From NCBI RefSeq assembly GCF_029784155.1, contig NC_073692.1, forward strand, positions 153,666,334 to 153,730,333: 64,000 bases of DNA, given 5' to 3'. The stretch is from Uranotaenia lowii (Eukaryota > Arthropoda > Insecta > Diptera > Culicidae). Numbering within the stretch: the stretch's first letter is position 1; each line of letters opens with the position of its first letter. This document shows positions 36,023 through 47,439 of this stretch, piece after piece. The notes under the pieces were generated by a model. That model was given only the letters and a program-made list of their open reading frames with translations. It ran no database searches and had not been told where the DNA came from. Made by a program: the position numbers and the translations under genes.

Positions 36023-36627
36023 CCTTCCAAAGCCGTTCGCTAAATATCCGTTTCGGGGAAATATGAGTTGTAATTTGATTTCGTTCTCCTGGCTGTAAAT
36101 GTTAACCGATTTTGATGATATCATATTCATTGTGTAGGTAATTTATTCTAATTACTCAACATTTCAAAATAAAGTCGATATGTATTACCAGGTTATCAGA
36201 AACTGGTTCAGAAAGTAAAAAGTCCGAAAAAACAATTTTATTTTTAAAATACTCATAACTTCTGACAGCTTTTCTGTATTTAATTATTTCATTGATGTTT
36301 GAAATTTTCAAGAATCCATCTATCTGACAATGTATAGATATGTTGGGGTCCAATGAAAGTTTTTACCGCTATGACAGATCTTCCGGTAGAAAAAAGTCTT
36401 ACTTTAAAAAAACGACATCTAGTTTTGGCTTTGCTTAGCTGTATTTCATTTTCCAATGAACCGATTTTAAAAACTCATACTTTAATTTTTTGGCGTTAAT
36501 TTGATCATCATTTTCATAGAACATACTTGGTCTGTCAAAACTACCAGTTCATCAGTATATTGGAATGATGATAAAGATGTTTAAAATGTGCGCTTCGGGT
36601 CATATTGACCCGAACGGCTTTGGAGGG
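36023..36627. mobile_element. piggyBac-type MITE with TTAA duplication
   Basis: Flanked by TTAA at 36,019-36,022 and 36,628-36,631. Inverted ends CCTTCCAAAGCCGTTCG and CGAACGGCTTTGGAGGG. A GGGTCATATTGACCC palindrome lies just inside the right end. TTAA target sites are characteristic of piggyBac. About 605 bp and non-coding. Confidence 0.7.
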
Positions 36628-36803
36628 TTAAAAAAAGGATCTTTTGTCTGTTTTGGTTGCCACAAAATTTAAACATAAAAATATGCATCACCTTCTCTTG
36701 TATTTCATTTGGATTAATCACTGAATTCATTCTAAATACGAGAATAATTCATCCGACCTGTCAAAAAACGTTAGCGAAAACCAAATTGGAGGCCTCAAGA
36801 CAG

Positions 36804-37820
36804 GTAATTTTGTAAAATTGATTTGACTTTATGTTTTTCATGCTCATTTTATTTCAGAACGCAATGGCTGGTACCCTGTATACTTATCCGGATAACTTCT
36901 GCGCCTACAAGGCCCTGATTGCGGCCCAGTTCTCTGGTTTCGCCAAATTTCGTGTTCTGCGAAACGAACAAGAGTGCCGACTTCTTGAAGAAGTTCCCAC
37001 TTCGAAAGGTTCCGGCTTTCGAAACCGCCGATGGAAAGTACCTGACCGAGAGCAACGCTATCACGTATTACTTTTCGAACGAGCAGCTGCGGTTCTGTCG
37101 TTCCTGTCGCTGCTGCCAGCAGTGCATGCCCGGGATTTCCCGTTCATCCAGTTCCAGAAGAGCAACGAATCATCCAGTTCCAGAAGAACAACGTGGAACG
37201 TGCTAAGCAGGATCTGAAGGCTGCCCTCAAGCCCTTTGATCCATCAAACCTTCCTAGTAGGCGAGCGTTTGACTCTGACCGACATCGTTTTCGCCACACT
37301 GCACAATGCCATGAATATGTGCTGGATCCATCGTTACGGGCACCATTCGGTAGTGTGACCAGTTGGTTCACGACCGTACTGAATCAGCCTCAGGTTGAGG
37401 CAGTTGTTAAAAACTTAACGCTTTGTGCCAAGGCAGCGGAAGTCGACCTAAAGAAGTTTGCGAGTTCCAGAGCAAGACGCTGGAGGTGCGGTTGCTTAAC
37501 AGAATGAACCCAAGGAAAAGAAGGAAGAGAAACCGGCCCAGGCCAAGAAGGAACCAGAACCCGTAGAGGAAATTCATCAAACAATCATTTCTCTTAGATT
37601 CTCTGTCGAAGGGAACTTTCAACTTCGACGACTTCAAACGGTGTTATTCCAACGAGGATGAAGCCAAGTCCATTCCTTACTTTTGGGAGAAAATTCGATA
37701 TGGAGAATTACTGACTGACCATGGTATTCATGAGCTGCAACAAGATCTCCAGCATGTATTTGGACAAGATGCGGCGATTTGACAAGATGCGTTAAATGTA
37801 GAACAATGAAATAAAAAACG
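36804..37820 (+). pseudogene. eEF1gamma: translation elongation factor 1-gamma, degraded copy
   Basis: ATG at 36,864 begins [20 protein letters not shown], the eEF1-gamma N-terminus. The frame then shifts: [20 protein letters not shown] and [17 protein letters not shown] (about 36,945-37,085) in the next frame; [35 protein letters not shown] and LNQPQVEAVVKNL (37,185-37,450) in a third; then GTFNFDDFKR and YSNEDEAKSIPYFWEK (37,607-37,692). Several frameshifts, a short duplicated segment (CATCCAGTTCCAGAAGA, about 37,145-37,185) and deletions before the FNFDDFKR domain and near the C-terminus show it is dead. AATAAA follows at 37,810. An apparent intact 5' UTR intron (CAG|GTAATT at about 36,803 to TTTCAG at 36,856) argues against a simple processed retrocopy. 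Confidence 0.85.
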
Positions 37821-38400
37821 TAATTATAATCATATTATTATAATCATATTATTTTGAGTCACCAACAAAATTCGAATCTCCTCAATCGTTGGACAAATGA
37901 CAGCTTAGACCAATAAAATCAGATGAGAAATTTTTTTCTTGAGCGGCATGGGCTCGGTTGAGGCATGATAAATCTTAAAAAAAAAGTTTTTTCAACGTTG
38001 GTCAATGTTCAGGCACATATTTTCAACGAATCTTCACACATTTTCAGAAATGTTTAAAATTGCATAAAGGTGAAATCAGCTCAGGTTTTTTTTACTGAAT
38101 TTTGTTGAATAGAAATGATTCTCGAAATTTCTTTATAAACATTGTTCAAAAAGAATTCCTTTTTAAAACAACATATTTTTAAAATCCATAAAATATTTGC
38201 CTCTAAAATTCGATTTATATAAAAAAAAAAGATTTAAACTAAGAAAATAAACCTTTGTTGTATTTTTTCAAAACATTTTTCATCTAAAAACATTTACTTT
38301 AAAGTTTCTGTAAACAATTTCATTAAAATTTTGTCATATTGAAAATTTTAGTTTTTATTTCTTCCAAGTCACCTGCGGAATAGGTTACGACTTCAAAAGT
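37821..38400. other. TE interior, AT-rich, no gene
   Basis: Low-complexity sequence between the eEF1-gamma copy and the subterminal repeats of the surrounding element. Nothing recognisable. Confidence 0.4.
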
Positions 38401-39193
38401 CACTTGGCACCGACTTGAGTCACGCCATTCGCCTCTGAGAATACGGTGACAGTAAAAAAAGTTCATTCAAGTCACCTAAAGTTCATTCAAGTCACACCAT
38501 TCGCCTGCTAGAATACGGTGACTCTAAAAAACCAAGTCACTTCACGTCACTCGCCTCGCAGAATAAGGCCCATTACTACTACAGGAACCGTTGTGTTACA
38601 ATATTTTCGTATTCGGGTTATCTTTCTGTTTGGTGACTCAAGCTATCTATCTTCATATTTTTCTATTTTTGCTCTTCCACTTTAGTATACCTTGAATATA
38701 AAAAATCCTCTAAATAAGTTATTGCATAGTTGTAAATAAATAATAAAAAAGTAACATTCTAAATCACCTGTGAAATTCAATTCCAACGACCAAATAAGAA
38801 TGATTTTGAATCACGAAAAACCCCCCTTTTATTTGATTAAAAGCAACATAAAAGGAATCAATGGAAAGGTTAAGGTTCTGAGATCAATCTTTTCGGTAAT
38901 TTATTGAATATTTTTGCTAACATTAAATGAAATTTCAACTGTTTTTCGAGCTGTCGAAAACTAGCGCTGAAAATTCTCCCAAAAATCTATTTTTCGACAC
39001 CCATCTTCTTCTGTATGTTTATACTGTTTCCATGGTATAAAAAACGCCGTGAAGTAGACAAGCAATTCCAATACGCAAATATTCATATTGCTGAGCTAAC
39101 AAAGGAGGTGGAAATATGCTTGTCGAAAACTAAAACTTTTTGTGTCGAAAACTAAAATTGAATGTCGAAAACTAGATCATCGAGAGGTTTTAG

Positions 39194-40166
39194 TACACAG
39201 CAAGAAAAATTCGTGTAATTTTAGATTGAAAACGATGCACGAAAACGGAACATCGTTTTAAATCTAAATTTACATCATCGTTACATTGAGGCATGTAAAT
39301 TTAGACTACATACGATGCACGAAAAGAGAACAGCTTATTGTCGTGGAAAAATAATCAGCGATGTAAAATTTTTATATTGTTTCTAGATATTTGCAATTTT
39401 TATACAATATTCCAGTCTTATGATAAAAAACACTATTTGGTTTTTATTAAACTTTTATTTTTAAAACAAAAGAACATTGGTAACAATGAAAAAAAAGCAC
39501 AACCACCATCACAAGCATCGCCAGGCTGAGGCACTGTTGTACACAAACATGAACATTCTGTTGATATTCCAATCCAACCGGTCAGCGTCACTGGGGGATC
39601 AAACGGAATTCCGTTCCGGACTGTCATGGTCCGGATTCACACATCAGCCGGGTCAGAATGTGTTTTTGTTCACAAATCCTTGCATCGTTGAGGCAAATCC
39701 AGACAGTTGTATTCTGGATCTCTGCCACTGCAAAATCAGCCGTCGCTGTAATTGAGAAAAAAATAATTTTCAGTTACTTCATTCGTTTGTTTTTTTTCTA
39801 TAACTTTAGAAACTTACCACTTTTACTACGAAGAATAGAGATGATGGAGCTGCGTTTTGGAATGAGACACACGGTATCCGAAAAACGACTCGACTGGCTA
39901 ATGGACAGACAAACAGTTCCATTCAATTTTAAATCTTCAGATATAATTTTACACTGTTTGTGATGTTAATTTCATTGACCGGTTGATTTTTACACCACGG
40001 AATGTAAAATTATAGCAAAACAATTTATTTCTATCCGCTTTTTGAAAATAGACTAAAATTAAATCAAAAGAAGTTGAAAATTACATCTTTTTTGTATTAC
40101 ACTTGTGAAAAAATACATCACTCTTGTTTTAGATTCCGTATACTTTTAGAAATTTTTTGCTGTGTA
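39194..40166. mobile_element. MITE with TACACAGCAA ends
   Basis: Left end TACACAGCAAGAAAAATT (39,194), right end AATTTTTTGCTGTGTA (to 40,166). Subterminal words ACGATGCACGAAAA and TAAATTTAGA recur on the left side. Small ORFs (39,338-39,963) are not recognised. Ends of this type occur in Tc1/mariner-like elements; the exact target duplication is unclear because TA is part of the repeat. Confidence 0.5.
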
Positions 40167-40348
40167 AAAGGCTAATAAAAACGTTGTTTTGAAACTTTTG
40201 ATCAATAAAAAAGGTAGAGAATGAAGAAAAAAATCTGATTCATATAACCAATCACATTTGAAATGAAAAACTTTAGTCAAATAGTTTATATACATGGTTT
40301 TTCTGACAAATCAAGCCAAAACTGTCGAAATCTAGCTATTTTACCCTA

Positions 40349-41724
40349 CTTTGCGCAGCTTTCTCCATGTTCGAGAGACTTGGAAATCTATCCGTCGGCC
40401 GTGGTCCTGTAACTATACAAGCGTTTTAGAAAATCTTGAATTCACTTAAATATGCAGTATTTATTAACTTACACTTACCATTTTGCATCCTGAATATTCC
40501 TTATTTATAGCTTACTCCGATTCACTGGTTTGATTTTTAAAACGAGCGGCCGAACTTTATTCGATTTTTCGGTTTTCTGTTCTTCTTCCAAGTCAATGCA
40601 AAATATCTTCTAAGTTTGAAGTTTTTGTTTCAAAAAATTATTCTTTTCAGTTTAAACATTTTTCTTCGGTTGAAAGAAAATTTACTTTGTTTCTAAAGAA
40701 ATATGCAATTGAACAAATTTCTTTTGAATCAAAGAATTTGTTTGAAATCAAAGTCCAAAGATATTCAATTCAAAAAATTTATTCTTTCTTTCAAAAATTA
40801 TTCTTTTCAATCAAAACTATAATTCAATGATTCAAAGAAAACAGGAGCTGGATTCAAAAAAATGAATGTTTTGAATCAAAGTCAGATTTAATTCGTTCCA
40901 AAATTCAAGTTTTTTCTGCGTGAATACACGGAATCGTCCATCTTGTGACAGGCAATCGTAATCATAGGCATGGTAGGCGAACAATTCGCTGTCAAAAAGC
41001 GCTCCGTCTCCACCCCCCACCAATGAGAAACTTTTGGTACTCCTTGCCTACTGTTGCTCAATATGCAACCACCCGTAGCTGTATAGGCACGCTGGTTATT
41101 ACTTTACAAAAGCGTTGCCAGTAATGATATTTCACAACGTCGCTAGTTGGCAAGGTTGCCGATCACCAGCGCGAAAACTTCGGATTTCAACTTCAATGAC
41201 AATATAAAAACCAAGAACTTTTCCTAGTACCTACACTCAAAATAATATTATAATATCGCCAGCACTAAATTTAACTTCGGAAGTCTTAAATATTTTCTAA
41301 AGGTGAATGAATATTAAGATGTTTAAACCAAAATCTAAAAATGGCAAAGCTTTCCAGTTTAAGTTTACACAATTAGTAGCTTCTTGAAAGCAAGTGATAA
41401 TTGTGATAATTTAGAAATTTAAATGTTTGTGTTTTCTAACTGTCCAATTATAGGTATTTAAAAAAAACTATTTCAAATCTGTCCACGTGGACATTCGAGG
41501 AGGGGCTAGGGGTTCGCCAAATGTCCACGCTTGTCCACGGAGGGGGAGGAGGGGGTCGAAAATCTCATTTTTCTGTCCACGTGGTATTTGAACGGCCCCA
41601 TAGAGACTACCACCGTGATGAAATTTTCGCATAAGTTCAGAACAAAGTATACTTCTTTGTGTTTTTATTCAAAAGTTAACACTAAAAAAGGTCAAAAAGC
41701 GACCGTTCCAGCAAAAAAGTGAAA
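40349..41724. other. intergenic DNA with TE fragments
   Basis: 40,570-40,870 carries inverted counterparts of the TTTCAAAG-rich segment at 32,140-32,300. 41,480-41,600 has repeated TGTCCACG words and ends GAACGGCCCC, resembling a TE terminus. 41,690-41,724 has inverted similarity to 46,630-46,655 (CGACCGTTCCAGC against GCTTGGAACGGC), so the foldback inserted into the middle of another MITE. No gene supported. Confidence 0.35.
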
Positions 41725-42549
41725 ATGACCTACAGGGTTCAACAAAACGCACTCTTTTAGCCACGCGCAACACACGCAAACCATTCTCTCGTGCAAAACA
41801 CTTCATCGTTTGCGTTCTGGCCGTTGACGCACTCTCGCTCTAAACAAAAACACGCTCGCTCTATCTTTTCCACTCGTTCTCGTCGACGAGATGCGCTATC
41901 CGAAATCTGCGCGAGCGGCCGAGTCAGACAGGCACGGCTAGCTCACTGCGCGTCCTAACCGAGCGGCGTGCGAGGTCTCTCTTTTGGTTAACAGAACAGC
42001 ACGCAGCGGCTCTCAATGCAGCTCGCGGCGGCCCTCCAAACGGTCTGAGGCGGCTCTCTTTTTGTCACCGGGCGGCGCGCACGGGCTCTAGTGTGGGGCT
42101 TGTGTTTTGTATTTGCCGTGGCCCGATTGATAAATCTGTGTGTTTAATTCAATCAGCAAAATAGTTAGAACAAATGGTAGCGGGCAATGGACTTGGCGGG
42201 AGGATTAAAAGAATCATTATAGGAGGTCTACGTTACATATTATTAATAGCTCCAAGCACTAGTATTCATGAAAATTTTACCATTAACTAGTAAAATTTCG
42301 ATACCAAGAATGACATCCTTTTTTTGGAAATGCTACGGCGACATCGATATTTATAATGTCACGAAATTTCAATCGTAACATTGAAATGTTATGAATTTGA
42401 CTGTCGCGACCACTTTTAATGCAAAGTAAATTTAGACAATGGGATTCAGATCGATTAAATAAGAATATGATTCGAATTTAATTTGTTGACTTTTCTATAG
42501 GAAGATAGTACATACGCGAGATTAAAACAAACTAATGATGATTAACGGA

Positions 42550-44440
42550 ACAAAAACCAGTAGAAATTAGTTTAGCTCCGATTTTAACTTGCGACCCCTT
42601 TAGTGAATAGGTTTGACTTGTAGGTGACGAAAAATAGTGTCGCGAGCTCGCTAGTACAAGCTTCTAATGTTAGTACCGCGAGAAATGTGTTTAGCTCCGA
42701 TTTCAACATGCGACCCCTCTAGTGGAAGGGTTTGACTTGTAGGTGACGTAAAATAGTGTCGCGAGTTCGCTAGTACAAGCTACTAGTGTTAGTACAAGTA
42801 GAAATTAGTTTAGCTCCGATTTCAACTTGCGACCCCTCAAGTGAAAGGGTTTGACTTGTAGGTGACGAAAACTAGTGTCGCGAGCTCGCTAGTACAAGCT
42901 ACTATTGTTAGTACAGCGAGAAATGTGTTTAGCTCCGATTTCAACTTTCGACCGGTCAAATGAAAGGGATTGACTCGTAGGTAACGAAAAATAGTGTCGC
43001 GAGTTCGCTAGTACAAGCTACTAGTGTTAGTACAGGTAGAAATGAGTTTAGCTCCGATTTCAACTTTCGACCGGTCAAGTGAAAGGGTTTGACTTGTGGA
43101 TGACAAAAAATAGTGTCGCGAGCTCGCTAGTACAAGCTACTAGTGTTAGTACAGGTAGAAATTAGTTTAGCTCCGATTTTAACTTGCGACCCCTCAAGTG
43201 AAAGGGTTTGACTTGTAGGTGACGAAAACTAGTGTCACGAGCTCGCTAGTACAAGCTACTATTGTTAGTACAGCGAGAAATGTGTTTAGCTCCGATTTCA
43301 ACTTTCGACCGGTCAAATTAAAGGGATTGACTCGTAGGTAACGAAAAATAGTGTCGCGAGTTCGCTAGTACAAGCTACTAGTGTTAGTACAGGTAGAAAT
43401 GAGTTTAGCTCCGATTTCAACTTTCGACCGGTCAAGTGAAAGGGTTTGACTTGTGGATGACAAAAAATAGTGTCGCGAGCTCGCTAGTACAAGCTACTAG
43501 TGTTAGTACAAGAAGAAATTAGTTTAGCTCCGATTTCAACTTGCGACCCCTCTAGTGAAAGGGTTTGACTTGTAGGTGACGAAAACTAGTGTCGCGAGTT
43601 CGCTAGTACAAGCTACTAGTTTTAGTACAGCTAGAAATTAGTTTAGCTCCGATTTCAACTTTCGACCGGTCAAATGAAAGGGATTGACTCGTAGGTAACG
43701 AAAAATAGTGTCGCGAGTTCGCTAGTACAAGCTACTAGTGTTAGTACAGGTAGAAATGAGTTTAGCTCCGATTTCAACTTTCGACCGGTCAAGTGAAAGG
43801 GTTTGACTTGTAGATGACGAAAAATAGTGTCGCGAGCTCGCAAGTACAAGCTACTAGTGTTAGTACAAGTAGAAATTAGTTTAGCTCCGATTTCAACTTG
43901 CGACCCCTCTAGTGAAAGGGTTTGACTTGTAGGTGACGAAAAATAGTGTCGCGAGTTCGCTAGTACAAGCTACTAGTGTTAGTACCGCGAGAAATTAGTT
44001 AAGCTCCGATTTCAACTTTCGACCGGTCAAGTGAAAGGGTTTGACTTGTGGATGACGAAAAGTAATATCGGGAGTTCGCTAGTACAAGCTACTAGTATTA
44101 GTACAGGTAGAAATTAGTTTAGCTCCGATTCAAACTTTCGACCGGTTAAATGAACGGGTTTGACTTGCAGGTGACCAAAACTAGTGTCGCGAGTTCGCTA
44201 GTACAAGCTACTAGCATTAGTACAGGTAGAAATGAGTTTAGCTTCTATTTCAATTTTTGACCGGTCAAGTGAAAGTGTTTGACTTGTAGGTGACGAAAAA
44301 TAAAGTCGCGAGTTCTCTAGTACGAGCTATTAATATTAGTACCGATAGAAATTAGTTTAGCTCCGAATTCAACTTTCGACCGGTCAAGTGAAAGAGTTTG
44401 ACTTGACGAATTCACTTGTCCAAGCTATAAGTGTTGGTAC
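42550..44440. repeat. 119-bp satellite array, left arm (about 16 monomers)
   Basis: TTTAGCTCCGAT recurs at 42,571, 42,690, 42,809, 42,928 and onward every 119 bases. Each monomer has a GACCGGTC or GACCCCTC box, a GGGTTTGACTTGTAGGTGAC segment, the palindrome GCGAGCTCGC (or GCGAGTTCGC) and AGTACAAGCTACTAGTGTTA. Three monomer types alternate in order, giving a 357-bp higher-order repeat. Confidence 0.9.
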
Positions 44441-44449
44441 CGGTAGAAA

Positions 44450-45955
44450 TTAGTTTAGGTCAAACCCTTTTCACTTGACCAGTCGAAAGTTGGAATCGGG
44501 GCAAAACTAGTTTCTATCTGTACTAACATTAGTAGCTTGTACTAGCGAAATCGTGACACTATTTGTCGTCACCTGCAAGTCAACCCTTTCACTTGACCAG
44601 TCAAAAGTTGAAAGCAGAGCTGAACTTATTTCTACCTGTACTAATACTAGTAGCTTGTACTAGCGAACTCGCGACACTATTTTTCGTCATCTACAAGTCA
44701 AACCCTTTCACTAGAGGTGTCGCATGTTGAAATCGGAGCTAAACTAATTACTCGCGGCACTAACACTAGTAGCTTGTACTAGCGAATTCGCGACACTATT
44801 TTTCGTCACCTACAAGTCCATCCCTTTCATTTGACTGGTCGAAAGTTGAAATCGGAGCTAAACTAATTTCTCGCGGTACTAACACTAGTAGCTTGTACTA
44901 GCGAACTCGCGACACTATTTTTCGTCATCCACAAGTCAAACCCTTTCACTTGACCGGTCGAAAGTTGAAATCGGAGCTAAAATAATTTCTACCTGTACTA
45001 ATACTAGTAGCTTGTACTAGCGAACTCGCGACACTATTTTTCGTCACCTATGAGTCAATCCCTTTCATTTGACCGGTCGAAAGTTGAAATCGGAGCTAAA
45101 CTAATTTCTAGCTGTACTAACACTAGTAGCTTGTACTAGCGAACTCGCGACACTATTTTTCATCACCTACAAGTCAAACCCTTTCACTAGAGGGGTCGCA
45201 AGTTGAAATCGGAGCTAAACTAATTTCTACTTGTACTAACACTAGTAGCTTGTACTAGCGAACTCGCGACACTATTTTTCGTCACCTACAAGTCAAATCC
45301 TTCCACTAGAGGGGTCGCATGTTGAAATCGGAGCTAAACTAATTTCTCGCGGTACTAACACTAGTAGCTTGTACTAGCGAACTCGCGACACTATTTTTCG
45401 TCATCCACAAGTCAAACCCTTTCACTTGACCGGTCGAAAGTTGAAATCGGAGCTAAAATAATTTCTACCTGTACTAATACTAGTAGCTTGTACTAGCGAA
45501 CTCGCGACACTATTTTTCGTCACCTATGAGTCAATCCCTTTCATTTGACCATTCGAAAGTTGAAATCGGAGCTAAACTAATTTCTAGCTGTACTAACACT
45601 AGTAGCTTGTACTAGCGAACTCGCGACACTATTTTTCGTCATCCACAAGTCAAACCCTTTCACTTGACCGGTCGAAAGTTGAAATCGGAGCTAAAATAAT
45701 TTCTACCTGTACTAATACTAGTAGCTTGTACTAGCGAACTCGCGACACTATTTTTCATCACCTACAAGTCAAACCCTTTCACTAGAGGGGTCGCAAGTTG
45801 AAATCGGAGCTAAACTAATTTCTACCTGTACTAACACTAGTAGCTTGTACTAGCGAATTCGCGACATTATTTTTCGCCACCTACAAGTCAAACCCTTTCA
45901 CTAGAGGGTTTGCATGTTGAAATCGAAGCTAAACTAATTTCTCGCGGTACTTGTG
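44450..45955. repeat. 119-bp satellite array, right arm (about 13 monomers, inverted)
   Basis: Same monomers as the left arm in reverse complement (ATCGGAGCTAAACTAATTTC and TAGTAGCTTGTACTAGCGAA recurring every 119 bases). Fewer units than the left arm, so the two arms have expanded or contracted separately. Three-type alternation is partly kept. Confidence 0.9.
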
Positions 45956-46620
45956 CCGTTAATCATCATTAATTTGTTTTAATTTCGCGTTTAATCTCCC
46001 CAAAGACACAACAACTAATCAATATTCCAACCATCGATCAATATGATCGATCTAAACGGTTTCATTTTAACAACCCTTGCGTAAAGCTATTTAATTTGGC
46101 CTTTTTCGCGAAATTTTACTAGTTCATGGTAAAAATTTCATAGTTACTAGTGTTGGTAACTATAACTTATAAATATTTTAAAACTTCTAACATTTATTGT
46201 AATAACCCTCCCACCAATCCCGTTGCGCGCTACAAACTGTTTAACCAATTCTATTAATTAAATTATTCGTACAGATTTCTGAATCGCCCCCCAAACACGG
46301 AACACACGGCCCACACACCGTGTGCTAAAGAGAGCCGCGCGCGCTGATCGGTGAGCCGCCGTGTCCTCACGGTAGATGCTCGGTGTTCCTAAACGCACGC
46401 GGCTAGATAAACGCAAACGCAGTTTTCGAACCGCTCGAGCTCTCGAATAGGCGCGCGCAAATTCGCTCAGCTCAAAAATTTTCAATCTGCGTTTTGGTCG
46501 CAAATTTCTCGAGAGAATTTCGAGCAATCAAATGTGCCCGTGAACCGAGAACGAAAGAGCTGCGTTTTATTTGCTCTTTCTCATTCGACGCACTCCTGCG
46601 TGTTGAACCCTGATGACCTA

Positions 46621-47430
46621 GAAAGTCACATGGGACAATTTCGCTTGGAACGGCAGTATAAGTTCCCTATAATTTTAATCCATAATTGAAATATAATCTG
46701 CTGTCGTGTGAACTCCGGCAACACTGCGGCAGGAAAATGGACCGGAAGTGGAACAAACGTCAAAAGCCGGCGTTTGTTTTGATGTAATGCCTTCTGCTAG
46801 AGACCTGATTCGTAGATAGCCGTTTTTGAAGGACGGCTCATGTGGGGGCTTATTTTGTATTAATATGAATGAATTTCATAAAAATACTCGATTTATTTCT
46901 ATTTCAATTCTTTAAAAATCGTTTATCAATTTTAACTGCATAAAGTTACCCATCGCAATGAAAATAATTTATACTGCATGATGACTATTCTTATTTACAG
47001 GATTTCGAAACGATGTAAGAAAATATCAATATCAACAAAAATTGATGCGGCTGACGGTGTGTCGTCATGGGATTTTTTTGCCGATGAAAATGGAAAATGG
47101 AACAGCAAGTGTTGCGAGACATATTAAAGTTTGAAGATAGAATGATAATTTGTAATTGAGTAATTCCAAATTTTATTATCCTCCGAAAAAAAAATTAGTA
47201 GAAAATCTATACATTTGAGTTCATTGGCGTGTTTTAATTTTTTTATTTTAATATTGTAGACAAAGAATTTGAAGAAGTCTTTGTTGACTTATTCTTAATT
47301 TTCAAATTAGGAGATGTTAAATTTCTCTTCGCTTTCATTTTGCCAACAGTTCGGCATATTGGCTACCCTGCCACAAAATTACCGCTACACAGCCGTCCGC
47401 TTGCTTTGATGCTTCAGCAGGAGTAAAAAA
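46621..47430. other. flank between foldback and CNBP, nothing firmly recognised
   Basis: AT-rich with a GC-richer stretch near 46,710-46,830. Possibly includes upstream sequence of CNBP. No ORF or motif I can support. Confidence 0.35.
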
Positions 47431-47439
47431 TCGAACAAG

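Larger units (their letters stand above)
34765..38571. mobile_element. TIR element GGGCCTTATTCTGCGAGGCG with ATT duplication, carrying a host gene copy
   Basis: Perfect 21-bp inverted ends starting GGGCCTTATTCTGCGAGGCG (34,765 and complement to 38,571) with ATT on each side (34,762-34,764; 38,572-38,574). A 3-bp duplication and GGGCC ends are compatible with PIF/Harbinger-like elements. The subterminal word TATTCTGnGAGGCGA recurs near 34,838, 38,430 and 38,500. The interior holds a piggyBac-type MITE (36,023-36,627) and a broken eEF1-gamma copy (36,804-37,820), and no transposase. Confidence 0.65.
32678..40346. mobile_element. TA-flanked element with TGTCGAAAACTAG repeats, host of several insertions
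   Basis: Left end GGGTAGATACTCTAGATTTC (32,678); right end CGAAATCTAGCTATTTTACCC (to 40,346); TA on both sides. The word TGTCGAAAACTAG and variants recur inside near 32,700, 38,950, 39,122, 39,140 and 39,163. The span of 7.7 kb contains other elements (33,024-33,815; 34,765-38,571; 39,194-40,166), so the host itself is a few kb. No transposase identified. Confidence 0.5.
41733..46612. mobile_element. hAT-type foldback element with satellite arms
   Basis: Ends CAGGGTTCAAC...GTTGAACCCTG flanked by perfect 8-bp copies ATGACCTA (41,725-41,732 and 46,613-46,620), which identifies a hAT-type insertion. The whole 4,880 bp is one giant inverted repeat: GC-richer outer arms (41,733-42,120 and 46,270-46,612), unique inner arms ending GATTAAAACAAACTAATGAT at about 42,520 and its complement near 45,985, then inverted 119-bp tandem arrays meeting near 44,450 with almost no spacer. 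No transposase. The 89-codon ORF at 46,258-46,527 is an artefact of the GC-rich arm. Confidence 0.85.

Noticed and set aside
42550..45955. CRISPR-like array
   Set aside because: Monomers are contiguous 119-bp tandem units without unique spacers, in a eukaryotic foldback transposon.
46258..46527. 89-codon ORF
   Set aside because: It falls in the GC-rich outer arm of the foldback, which is palindromic with the left arm; no protein similarity is recognisable.
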